A DNA stretch of 64,000 nt from an uncultured Mediterraneibacter sp. (GTDB lineage: Bacteria > Bacillota > Clostridia > Lachnospirales > Lachnospiraceae), in assembly GCA_944383695.1 (NCBI GenBank), contig CALWQP010000014.1:1-64000 (forward strand), in the 5' to 3' direction. Below the pieces are notes generated by a model, which had not been told where the DNA came from, did not search any database, and saw only the letters and a list, made by a program, of their open reading frames with translations. Of the stretch, positions 17,131-28,285 are shown piece by piece. Position 1 is the stretch's first letter; each line of letters starts with the position of its first letter. The position numbers and the translations under genes were made by a program.

Positions 17131-17676
17131 CTAAAGTATGTCAAGCTCCCTGCGGGTATTTCCACGTCCGTGTTTACCTGTTTTCCCGGTTCTGTGCGAA
17201 TGGAGGTCATTGTGTACCTCGCCGCTTTTTCCCCCGGTCTTTTTCACAAGATAGATCTCCCTGATCTCCATGGATTTATCCATGGCCTTACACATATCAT
17301 ATATTGTAAGCAGCGCCACGCTCACTCCGGTCAGCGCCTCCATCTCCACCCCGGTCTTCCCGGTCACTTTCACAGTACAATTACAGTAGATGGCACTTTC
17401 CTCTTCATCCATATCAAAATCTATCTTGCAGTTCGTGACAGGCAGGATATGGCACATGGGGATCAGCTCAGAGGTACGCTTTGCACCCATGATCCCTGCC
17501 GTCGCCGCCACGCCCAGCACATCGCCCTTTCCGACTGTGCCTGCACTGACTGCATGGAATACCTCACGGCTCACAGTGATCTTTCCCGCTGCCTGCGCCT
17601 CTCGGACCGTGTCATCTTTCCCTGTCACATCTACCATGACAGCCTTTCCATTTTCATCAAAATGTGTAAATCCCAT
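17131..17676 (-). CDS. moaC: Cyclic pyranopterin monophosphate synthase MoaC
   Basis: 181-residue MoaC, which converts the MoaA product to cyclic pyranopterin monophosphate. Seen: [20 protein letters not shown] at the N-terminus, [13 protein letters not shown] with the substrate-binding residues, [16 protein letters not shown], and the catalytic lysine motif KKTGGKSGE. The last ~25 residues are histidine/arginine-rich and go beyond the normal end of MoaC (about 160 residues). It is the first gene of the MoaC-MogA-MoaA-MOSC run. No moaD, moaE or dedicated molybdate transporter lies in the window, so molybdopterin sulfuration genes must be elsewhere. Confidence 0.94.
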   Translation of the reverse strand: MGFTHFDENGKAVMVDVTGKDDTVREAQAAGKITVSREVFHAVSAGTVGKGDVLGVAATAGIMGAKRTSELIPMCHILPVTNCKIDFDMDEEESAIYCNCTVKVTGKTGVEMEALTGVSVALLTIYDMCKAMDKSMEIREIYLVKKTGGKSGEVHNDLHSHRTGKTGKHGRGNTRRELDIL

Positions 17677-17796
17677 ATAGAATACCTGCTTTCTTTTTCC
17701 CGCTTATTCTATCACAGTTCACGAACAGATACTATCCCAAATTTCCCTTGTCAGTACGGCAATCTGGATTTGTCTGTGGGACTGTCCACACATAAA

Positions 17797-18075
17797 GCAT
17801 CCGAAAACAGCAGTTTATTTCAGGACATATTCGCGGCGGGCGGGGATGTGGCTCTGGTTCCGGTTCCACGATTTGGGAAAGACATAAAAGGAATGGAGCG
17901 CGGCTAAAAACAATTTCAAAGCGGACGATTCGCTTACGCTCAGGCATCCGCTTTGAAATTAACACCGTGCTCCATTCCTTTAAGTCTTTCCATCAAATCG
18001 CTCCAAGTCACCGCCGCCACATCTCCGCTCGCCGTGAAAAACTCTTGAAATGGTCTGCGGTTTTCTAAGCTCATC
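17797..18075. repeat. Giant imperfect palindrome (about 130-bp arms), family member 1
   Basis: Two arms of about 130 bp surround a short loop at 17926-17946. Perfect blocks include AATTTCAAAGCGGA (17912-17925) with 17947-17960, AAAGGAATGGAGC (17887-17899) with 17969-17981, and GGAAAGAC (17876-17883) with 17984-17991. Outside these, ATGTGGC/GCCACAT and GAAAAC...TTTC blocks also pair. The loop reads, on the minus strand, CCTGAGCGTAAGCGAAT. It begins about 30 bp after the stop codon of the ABC exporter gene. It shares head sequence and loop motif with the palindrome at 59.6 kb. No open frame with a ribosome binding site is present. Confidence 0.75.
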
Positions 18076-18107
18076 CAATCGGCAGTTCCCAGAAGAAAAT
18101 GCAGATA

Positions 18108-19940
18108 TTACGCACATGTCTGATCTGTCGACTCGAACTGCGAATTGTACAGTTCCGCATAAAATCCGCCTTTTTCAAGCAGCGCTTCATGTGTCCCCTG
18201 CTCCACAATATCGCCGTCTTTCATGACGAGGATCAGGTCCGCGTCGCGAATAGTAGACAGCCTGTGGGCGATTACGAAGCTGGTCCTTCCCTTCATCAGG
18301 TTATCCATGGCTTTCTGGATGAGGACCTCTGTCCTTGTATCAACGGAGCTTGTCGCCTCATCAAGAATCAGGATCTTCGGGTCTGCAAGGATCGCCCTTG
18401 CGATGGTGAGGAGCTGTTTCTGCCCCTGAGAAACGTTGGTCGCCTCTTCATTCAGCTCCATGTTATAACCGCCGGGCAGAGTCTGCACAAAGCGGTGCAC
18501 ATGGGCAGCCTTCGCAGCCCGGATGACTTCTTCATCCGCAGAGTCCAGCTTTCCGTATCGGATATTCTCCATAATCGTCCCGTGGAACAGCCATGTATCC
18601 TGGAGCACCATTCCGAACATTTCTCTGAGTTCACTGCGGTTAAAGTCGCGGACATCATGCCCGTCAATCTTGATCGCTCCGCTGTTCACGTCATAGAAAC
18701 GCATGAGCAGCTTGATCATGGTCGTCTTGCCTGCTCCGGTCGGTCCTACGATGGCAATCTTCTGCCCCTCTTTCACCCTGGCAGAAAAGTCGTTGATAAT
18801 GATCTTATCCGGGTTATAGCCGAAATGTACGTGGTCGAACTCTACGTTGCCCTGAAGACCGTCAACGGACACAGGATCCGGCACGGTCTGGTCTTCTTCC
18901 TCTTCGTCAAGAAATTCAAACACTCTCTCCGATGCCGCCGCTGTGAGCTGGAGCATATTTGTCACCTGCGCCACCTGCTGGATGGGCTGGGTGAAGTTCC
19001 TTACATACTGGATAAAGGACTGGATATCCCCGACTTCAATGGCATTCCTGATCGCGAGGAACCCTCCCAGGATCGCCACGCCCACATACCCCAGATTTCC
19101 GATGAACTGCATGACCGGCATCATCATGCCGGAGAAAAACTGTGACTTCCATGCAGAATCATAGAGCTTCCCATTTGTTTCATTAAACTCCCGGATCACA
19201 TCTTCTTCTTTGTTGAAAGCTTTGATGATATTGTGCCCGCTGTATATCTCTTCCACCTGACCATTTACATTGCCGAGGTAAGCCTGCTGTCCCCGGAAAT
19301 ATTTCTGAGAATGCTTCATAACAAACGAAATCAGGAGTACTGATACCGGCAGGATCAGAAGCGCCACCAGCGTCATCAGCGGACTGATAGAAAGCATCAT
19401 GACCAGCACACCGATCAGGGTGGTTACCGAGGTGATCATCTGCGTCGCGCTCTGGTTCAGGCTCTGTCCCAGTGTGTCCACATCGTTGGTCACACGAGAG
19501 AGCACCTCGCCCACAGGTTTTGTATCAAAATAGTTCATTGGCATCCGGTTGACTTTCTCTGAGATTTCTTTTCTCAGGCGGTAAGTTGTTTTCTGGGAAA
19601 CACCTGTCATGATGATTCCCTGGATGAACGTACACAGGGCGCTGATCAGGTACAGTCCCAGGGTGATCAGCAGGATTCTTCCGATCTTCCCGAAATCCAT
19701 CCCGCTGCCGCCCGACACTTTGCTCACCAGTCCGTTAAAGATTTCTGTAGTCGCTTTACCAAGGATCTTCGGGCCAACGATATTAAAGACCGTGCCGCAG
19801 ATGGCAAATACTGCCACAAAAAACATATGCACCTTAAAAGCGCTCATGTAACGGATCAGTTTTTTAACCGTTCCCTTAAAGTCTTTCGCTTTTTCACCCG
19901 CCATGTTGCCTCCATGGGGGCTTCCCATACCTCTAGCCAT
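18108..19940 (-). CDS. Multidrug-type ABC exporter, second half-transporter
   Basis: 610-residue ABC half-transporter with six membrane segments (type IV exporter fold) and one nucleotide-binding domain. After the N-terminal glycine-rich MARGMGSPHGGNMAGEK the first membrane helix is VHMFFVAVFAICGTVF. The ATPase has Walker A VGPTGAGKTTM, signature VSQGQKQLL, Walker B ILILDEATSSVDTRTE and switch histidine VIAHRLSTI. The start ATG at 19940 overlaps the upstream subunit stop by 8 bp and has AGGAGG 9 nt upstream. In LmrC/D-type heterodimers one site is degenerate; here the signature reads VSQGQ rather than LSGGQ, while the partner has VSGGQ. Export of hydrophobic compounds is inferred. Confidence 0.9.
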   Translation of the reverse strand: MARGMGSPHGGNMAGEKAKDFKGTVKKLIRYMSAFKVHMFFVAVFAICGTVFNIVGPKILGKATTEIFNGLVSKVSGGSGMDFGKIGRILLITLGLYLISALCTFIQGIIMTGVSQKTTYRLRKEISEKVNRMPMNYFDTKPVGEVLSRVTNDVDTLGQSLNQSATQMITSVTTLIGVLVMMLSISPLMTLVALLILPVSVLLISFVMKHSQKYFRGQQAYLGNVNGQVEEIYSGHNIIKAFNKEEDVIREFNETNGKLYDSAWKSQFFSGMMMPVMQFIGNLGYVGVAILGGFLAIRNAIEVGDIQSFIQYVRNFTQPIQQVAQVTNMLQLTAAASERVFEFLDEEEEDQTVPDPVSVDGLQGNVEFDHVHFGYNPDKIIINDFSARVKEGQKIAIVGPTGAGKTTMIKLLMRFYDVNSGAIKIDGHDVRDFNRSELREMFGMVLQDTWLFHGTIMENIRYGKLDSADEEVIRAAKAAHVHRFVQTLPGGYNMELNEEATNVSQGQKQLLTIARAILADPKILILDEATSSVDTRTEVLIQKAMDNLMKGRTSFVIAHRLSTIRDADLILVMKDGDIVEQGTHEALLEKGGFYAELYNSQFESTDQTCA

Positions 19941-22245
19941 AGCTGGGCACCTCCTCTCCTGAATATGACGTGTCTGCGGCAGAATCTTCCGCATGATCTG
20001 ATTTTCCATCTGGACCGCTGAGTCCGGCGGGCTGCATTCCTGCGGCCAGCTCTGATTCTGAAAGCTGGGACGCCGCGATCTGCTGGTATACTTCGCAGCT
20101 CTTAAGCAGTTCCTTATGGGTTCCGATTCCTGCCACTCTGCCGTCATCCAGCACGATGATCTGCTCTGCATTCAGGATCGTGCTGATCCTCTGCGCTACG
20201 ATCAGGACCGTGCTGTTCTTTGTACGCTTCTTCAGCGCCTTTCTCAGAGTCACATCTGTCTTAAAGTCAAGGGCTGAGAAGCTGTCGTCAAAGATAAACA
20301 CTTCCGGCCGCTTTGCGATCGCCCTGGCAATGGACAGCCTCTGCTTCTGGCCGCCGGACACATTGGAACCGCCCTGTGCGATATGGCTGTGGTAACCGTC
20401 CGGCTTTGCGTCAATGAATTCTACTGCCTGCGCGATCTTGGCCGCCTCTTTCATTTCTTCCTCTCCGCCGTCCGGATTGCCGAACATGATGTTGGACGCG
20501 ATATCCCCGGAGAAGAGCAGCCCCTTCTGAGGAACATATCCCAGCCGGGCCCTGAGCTCATGCTGGGCCACATCCCGGATATCCACATCGTCCAGAGTGA
20601 TACGCCCCTCGGACACATCGTAGAATCGGGGGATCAGGTTCACCAGAGTGGACTTGCCGCTTCCGGTGCTTCCGATGATAGCCGTCGTCTCACCCGGTCT
20701 GGCGGTAAATGTAATGTCGTGAAGAACATTTTCATCCGCACCGGGATATTTAAAGGAAACATGGTCAAACACAAGCAGCCCTCTCTTCTCTCCTGAAAAT
20801 GACTTCGGCTGCTCCGGATCGTGGATGACGGTCCTGCTGGAAAGCACTTCCTCCACGCGGTCCGCTGCAACGGCGGCCCTGGGCAGCATGATAGAGAGCA
20901 TGCACAGCATCAAAAAGCCCATGATGATCTGCATTGTATACTGGATAAAAGCCATCATGTCTCCCACCTGCATCTGACCCTCTTCAATGCCGTGCGCTCC
21001 ACTCCACATGATCAGGACGGAAACCCCATTCATAATCAGCATCATGACAGGCATCATAAATGTCATGGCGCGGTTCACGAACAGGTTCGTCTTTGTCAGC
21101 ATTTTATTTGCATGGTCAAAGCGTTCTTCCTCATGCTTCTGCGTGCTGAACGCCCGGATGACCGACAGCCCGGTAAGGATTTCCCTCATGACTAGGTTCA
21201 CCTTATCTACCAGAGTCTGAAGGCTCTTAAACTTCGGCATAGCCACCAGGAAAAGAAGAAGGATGACCAGGCCGATCAGAACGACTGCAAGGCCGATGAT
21301 CCAGGACATGGACACATTTGTCTGTAATACCTGCAGAACGCCGCCGACCGCCAGGATGGGCGCATAGAGCACAATGCGCAGCAGCATGACGATGATGAGC
21401 TGGATCTGCTGGATATCATTTGTACTCCTTGTGATCAGCGATGCCGTGGAAAAATGATCAAACTCATTATTGGAGAATCCTACTACCTTGTGGAAAACTC
21501 TTCCTCTGAGGTCGCGTCCTGCTGCAGCTCCCACCCGGGAAGCCAGGAATCCCACAAGCACGCTCGCCGCCATGCCGAGAAAGGCGAGTGCTGCCATCTT
21601 TCCCCCGGTGACAAGAAGATAATGGATCTGGATGTCATTCATATCCATCCCCAGGTCTTCATATGCGGCTCCCACATAGCTGACTGCCGCCTGCTCAAGG
21701 ATCGTATCCGGCAGATCTTCCATCTGTTTCTCCATCTCTTCTACGAGGACAGCTTTCTGTTCTGCCGGAAGCATCTCCAGAATGTCAAACACCGTCATAT
21801 CATCTGACACCATCTGTTCCGGAAGATTTGCTTTCATCTGTTCTTCGATCTGCTTTGTCATGTCGCTGCCGGACTCGAATCCTGCCGTCAGCATCATAGG
21901 ACCGTCAAGGATATCTCCCAATTCTTCCATTTGCTTTTCATCCTGTGAAACAGAATCTTTCAGAACATATGCCTCTTTCTCATAAATACTGTCATCTGTA
22001 TCATACATACTCAGAACCGTCTCCTGCTCTTCTTCAGGAACGAACAGGAGCAGCTTCTCCATCTCATCTGCTGAAACTGCTTCCGGTATCTGTTCCTCGA
22101 TCCCGCCCTGCTGGATGCCTACATTTACAATATCTGACGTATAGGCAGGGAGCGACAGGTCACAGTACGCCTGGATAAACAGGATCACAATGATCGCGAT
22201 CAGGGACTTCCAGTGCTCTGCCGCATACTTAAATAGATTTTTCAT
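19933..22245 (-). CDS. Multidrug-type ABC exporter, first half-transporter with large extracytoplasmic insert
   Basis: 770-residue ABC half-transporter. The first membrane segment (SLIAIIVILFIQAYCDLSL) is followed by about 170 hydrophilic, very acidic and methionine-rich residues (roughly 50-205) before the second membrane segment; ordinary half-transporters of this type are near 580 residues. The insert should lie outside the cell. The ATPase is complete: IGSTGSGKSTL, VSGGQKQRLSIARA, VFIFDDSFSALD and the expected glutamate replaced by aspartate after Walker B (DDS), which suggests this is the less active site of the heterodimer. It is coupled to marR (ATGA overlap) and to the second subunit. 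A C-terminal ~40-residue acidic tail follows the ATPase. Confidence 0.9.
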   Translation of the reverse strand: MKNLFKYAAEHWKSLIAIIVILFIQAYCDLSLPAYTSDIVNVGIQQGGIEEQIPEAVSADEMEKLLLFVPEEEQETVLSMYDTDDSIYEKEAYVLKDSVSQDEKQMEELGDILDGPMMLTAGFESGSDMTKQIEEQMKANLPEQMVSDDMTVFDILEMLPAEQKAVLVEEMEKQMEDLPDTILEQAAVSYVGAAYEDLGMDMNDIQIHYLLVTGGKMAALAFLGMAASVLVGFLASRVGAAAGRDLRGRVFHKVVGFSNNEFDHFSTASLITRSTNDIQQIQLIIVMLLRIVLYAPILAVGGVLQVLQTNVSMSWIIGLAVVLIGLVILLLFLVAMPKFKSLQTLVDKVNLVMREILTGLSVIRAFSTQKHEEERFDHANKMLTKTNLFVNRAMTFMMPVMMLIMNGVSVLIMWSGAHGIEEGQMQVGDMMAFIQYTMQIIMGFLMLCMLSIMLPRAAVAADRVEEVLSSRTVIHDPEQPKSFSGEKRGLLVFDHVSFKYPGADENVLHDITFTARPGETTAIIGSTGSGKSTLVNLIPRFYDVSEGRITLDDVDIRDVAQHELRARLGYVPQKGLLFSGDIASNIMFGNPDGGEEEMKEAAKIAQAVEFIDAKPDGYHSHIAQGGSNVSGGQKQRLSIARAIAKRPEVFIFDDSFSALDFKTDVTLRKALKKRTKNSTVLIVAQRISTILNAEQIIVLDDGRVAGIGTHKELLKSCEVYQQIAASQLSESELAAGMQPAGLSGPDGKSDHAEDSAADTSYSGEEVPSYG

Positions 22246-22697
22246 GCCTTTTTGTTCCTTTCATAGTTGTCAAGATTTTCATCTGCCTGGATCATAAGCC
22301 GCCTGAAAAGCAGCCTCTCCTCCAGGCTCATCCCTTCGAACAGGATCTGCTCCATCCGGTCTGCCACATTTTTCACAGCCTGAATGCAGGATTTTCCTTT
22401 CTCTGTCAGGGTCAGCCTCATGACGCGCTGGTCATGCTGATCCGGCTCTCTGGCGATATACTTATTTCTCTCCATCTTCTGGATCATGGAAGTAATGGAC
22501 GGAGCCGTGACATTCAGCTGTGCCGCCAGTTCTTTCTGGGACATGGAGTCCCGCTGATGGAGCATAAATAGCACGCTCGCCTGACTCCGGTTCAGGTCAA
22601 ATTCCTGATACATCCCCTTTGCCGTATTCATGGCCCTGTGAGAGACCATACCTATAAGCCCCAGGACCGGAACGTTGTTCAGATCGCATTGAAACAT
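22242..22697 (-). CDS. MarR family repressor of the ABC exporter
   Basis: 151-residue MarR winged-helix regulator. The DNA-binding domain is seen as SQKELAAQLNVTAPSITSMIQKMERNKYI followed by the wing DQRVMRLTLTEKG. Dimerisation helices flank it. It is the promoter-proximal gene of a marR-ABC-ABC operon and overlaps the first ABC gene by 4 bp, so it most likely represses its own operon until a transported compound binds. A TTAGTTGACTAA palindrome sits between its promoter and start codon and is the probable operator. Confidence 0.9.
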   Translation of the reverse strand: MFQCDLNNVPVLGLIGMVSHRAMNTAKGMYQEFDLNRSQASVLFMLHQRDSMSQKELAAQLNVTAPSITSMIQKMERNKYIAREPDQHDQRVMRLTLTEKGKSCIQAVKNVADRMEQILFEGMSLEERLLFRRLMIQADENLDNYERNKKA

Positions 22698-22720
22698 AAC
22701 TCTCCCTCCTTGTTAATTAG

Positions 22721-22770
22721 TTAGTCAACTAAATATTATATTAGTATTAATGCACAAAAAAGTCAATATA
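22721..22770 (-). promoter_or_regulatory. Promoter and MarR operator of the exporter operon
   Basis: Minus strand TTGACT (about 22768-22763) with a -10 of TAATAT at 17 nt, or TATAAT at 20 nt. Just downstream, TTAGTTGACTAA at 22732-22721 is a perfect 12-bp palindrome placed where a bound MarR dimer would block transcription, 24 bp before the start codon. Confidence 0.6.
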
Positions 22771-22844
22771 TATATCAGTATTTCACACTTTTTTCATTGT
22801 TTTTTATAATTTATTGATTAGACCATTAATCTAATAAACGCAGA

Positions 22845-22882
22845 TATGCCGGGTCCGCTTGTCCTGCCAAGCGACCCGGCAT
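22845..22882 (-). terminator. Strong hairpin after the beta-glucoside operon
   Basis: ATATGCCGGGTC pairs with GACCCGGCATAT around a loop (22845-22882), 5 bp after the GH5 stop codon. The T run after it is poor, so it may serve as mRNA 3' protection as much as termination. Confidence 0.5.
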
Positions 22883-22886
22883 ATTA

Positions 22887-23993
22887 CTAGAATCGGTCTC
22901 TTCTTTCGTCTTCCTGTTTCGGACTCCGCAGATATCCGGAATCTAATGCCCTTTCATAATCCCAGTCATTGCGTCCCGGTTCATGGAGTTTGTAACTCCA
23001 GAAAAACCATCCGCTGCACGCTTCCCATGCCTCTGTCTCCCATTCCCCGATGGTCCGGTAGATATCGGCCGGGACTACCGCGGTCTCTTTCTCTTCACAT
23101 TTATTGGCAACACACCACTCTCCGACGATCACCGGATGGAACTGCTCCGCCCTTTCGAGCCGTTCCCTGAACCCTTTGAGGATGGCAGCCTGATAGCTCG
23201 GAAGCCTTCTGTCCTGCATCATTGATTCCACGGTAAAGAGATACATATGCGTGTCAATGACCAGACCGGGATAATCTTCCCTGGGCATAAAATCTTCCCA
23301 CTCTTCCAGACGGAACCCGTCATGGATGACCACTGTCGTCTCCGGCCCACAGTGACGGCGCACTGCCTCGTAACCTCTCAAATAGAAATCTTTCAGCACT
23401 TCCGTTGGCACTGCTGTGGAGCCTTTTGCGCGTTCCGGGTCTTTTGCCGGATACCTTTTTCCCACAAAGGACAGTATCTGCTCAGACACTGGTTCATTGA
23501 GGAGCTCGATGCCATATAAGCCTCTTCTCCCTGCATAGCGCTCTGCCAGACGTTCAATGACGGACAGAGTATAGTCAATATTTTCTTTCTTATGATGCCA
23601 TTTCACAACTCCTGTCAGCCCTCCGTTATCGAATCCGTTCTGGCTGTCCGGCACCGTATGAAGATCGATCAGAATCTTCAGGCCGTATTTTTCCGCCCAG
23701 TCAAACGCCAGGTCAAGGAATCCGATACAACCCGGATATTTTTTCTGGTCGCCGAAAATATAGTGGGGAACCGGGATGCGCACCATATTCAACCCCATTG
23801 CCCGGATATGCTGAAAATCTCTTTCCTGAATAAAATAGCTTCTGTGCATATAAAGGCGCTGTTCTGCCTCCTCATAACTCAGTTCTTCGTAAAATTCTTC
23901 TTCATCCCGCGCGTCCAGCCCGCGGAACAGCTCCCGGCTCATCCATTTTTCCAGCACGAGCCAGTTTCCAAGGTTCACTCCTCTGATCTTCAT
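22887..23993 (-). CDS. Intracellular GH5 beta-glucanase (exo-1,3-glucanase-like)
   Basis: 368-residue GH5 glycoside hydrolase without signal peptide. The opening RGVNLGNWLVLEKWMS closely resembles the RGVNLGGWLVLE signature of exo-beta-1,3-glucanases (GH5 subfamily 9). The acid/base glutamate is in GIELLNEPVSE and the nucleophile in VIVGEWCVANK. It is the last gene of an operon after the PTS permease and the GH1 enzyme. Being cytosolic, it should act on oligosaccharides brought in by the PTS or released inside the cell. Beta-1,3-gluco-oligosaccharides are the most likely substrate class; subfamily and linkage are inference. The C-terminal residues are arginine/aspartate-rich (EDERRDRF). Confidence 0.85.
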   Translation of the reverse strand: MKIRGVNLGNWLVLEKWMSRELFRGLDARDEEEFYEELSYEEAEQRLYMHRSYFIQERDFQHIRAMGLNMVRIPVPHYIFGDQKKYPGCIGFLDLAFDWAEKYGLKILIDLHTVPDSQNGFDNGGLTGVVKWHHKKENIDYTLSVIERLAERYAGRRGLYGIELLNEPVSEQILSFVGKRYPAKDPERAKGSTAVPTEVLKDFYLRGYEAVRRHCGPETTVVIHDGFRLEEWEDFMPREDYPGLVIDTHMYLFTVESMMQDRRLPSYQAAILKGFRERLERAEQFHPVIVGEWCVANKCEEKETAVVPADIYRTIGEWETEAWEACSGWFFWSYKLHEPGRNDWDYERALDSGYLRSPKQEDERRDRF

Positions 23994-24002
23994 CTTATCC
24001 TC

Positions 24003-27297
<3,295 letters not shown>

Positions 27298-27388
27298 AAT
27301 AAATCTCCTCTCTTCCCCGACCTGTCAGGAATGAGTCCTGTCAGCCAGAGCATCCTGTTTTTCAGCGCTGATCGTTTCTTTTGCAGTA

Positions 27389-27417
27389 ATTATAGTAAGT
27401 AAGTTTTTGTTTGTCAG
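27389..27417 (-). promoter_or_regulatory. Sigma-A promoter of the beta-glucoside operon
   Basis: Minus strand -35 CTGACA (27417-27412), 17-nt spacer, -10 TATAAT (27394-27389). The region between the rpiR terminator and the PTS start contains no other clear element. Confidence 0.7.
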
Positions 27418-27429
27418 CAGTTTCGGTCA

Positions 27430-27486
27430 TGAAAAAAACAGGCGCCCTCTTTTGAAATTTGTCACTTCAAAAAAACGTCCTGTTTT
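27430..27486 (-). terminator. Terminator of the rpiR gene
   Basis: On the minus strand AACAGGAC and TTGAA pair with TTCAAA and GCCTGTT across 27438-27484, followed by a run of T. It separates rpiR transcription from the PTS promoter. Confidence 0.6.
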
Positions 27487-27526
27487 ATGGTCCTTAATTT
27501 CCTGCCAATTGAAAACAGCGCTGCCT

Positions 27527-28261
27527 CTACGGTTCCGCCAGCCTGTTCCTCACTCGTTTCCCCAGTGTCTCGATCAGGTACACTGCCGGGACCTGGGATG
27601 AATAATCAATCCTCTCCTCACCCCTGTGCATGGAGATGTAATAGCAGAGGCTCAGGTCCGCAAGATGGGCGATGGTGCTCTGCTCTGTGTTCGTAATACT
27701 GATGATATCGCACTGCGCTTTCTTCAGGCCATTTACGATCTTCACGATCTGCTCGGATTCACCGGATACAGAGATCACCACGGCAGTCATTTTCTGCATG
27801 TCCGCCATATTCACAGGGTAGAACGGATCTGACACAGCGAGGCTGAATTTTCCAAGGTTGGTGAAATAACGCGCCCCATACTGGCAGATATTTCCGGAAT
27901 TCCCCATACCCACAAAGGTGACCCGCTCCGACTTTGCGATCATGGCCGCCGCTTCCTCGATCCGTTTCTGGAATCCCGGCGCCTCAAGTCGCTCAAAAAA
28001 GGCTTTCAGCTCCGCGTAATCTTCCGGCAGTTCAGCTACTCGTTTCTGCCCGGCTTCTCCCTTTAGGCGGATCTTAAATTCCGTATACCCATCACACCCC
28101 ATCTTTTTACAGAAGCGGAGTACCGTCGTGGTTGAGACATGGGCTTCTGAGGCAAACTCCCGTATCCGCATATATGGGATCGTGCTTTTGTGCTGCATCA
28201 CATACTTATATACTTCCAATTCCAGTTCATTCAGACTCTGGATCTGCTCTGCTGAAAACAT
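27527..28261 (-). CDS. MurR/RpiR family regulator with SIS domain
   Basis: 244-residue transcription factor: an N-terminal helix-turn-helix (REFASEAHVSTTTVLRFCKKMG, about residues 33-54) and a C-terminal sugar isomerase (SIS) domain from about residue 105 (VTFVGMGNSGNICQYGAR, VVISVSGESEQIVK, IISITNTEQSTIA) that senses a phosphosugar. It lies directly upstream of the beta-glucoside operon on the same strand but with its own terminator. Control of that operon, with glucose- or oligoglucoside 6-phosphate as effector, is inferred from position. Confidence 0.88.
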   Translation of the reverse strand: MFSAEQIQSLNELELEVYKYVMQHKSTIPYMRIREFASEAHVSTTTVLRFCKKMGCDGYTEFKIRLKGEAGQKRVAELPEDYAELKAFFERLEAPGFQKRIEEAAAMIAKSERVTFVGMGNSGNICQYGARYFTNLGKFSLAVSDPFYPVNMADMQKMTAVVISVSGESEQIVKIVNGLKKAQCDIISITNTEQSTIAHLADLSLCYYISMHRGEERIDYSSQVPAVYLIETLGKRVRNRLAEP

Positions 28262-28285
28262 GGGCCGCCCCCTTTGCCATTATTA

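Noticed and set aside
17821..18075. CRISPR or tandem repeat array in the 17.9-kb gap
   Set aside because: The repeats are inverted, not direct with regular spacers.
18099..19145. A 348-codon plus-strand frame opposite the ABC ATPase domain
   Set aside because: It is antisense to conserved Walker and signature motifs; it is the mirror of a GC-rich coding region.
18108..20171. Longer second ABC subunit starting at 20171
   Set aside because: The extra 77 residues are the shifted-frame reading of the first subunit; the ATG at 19940 has AGGAGG and the normal short overlap.
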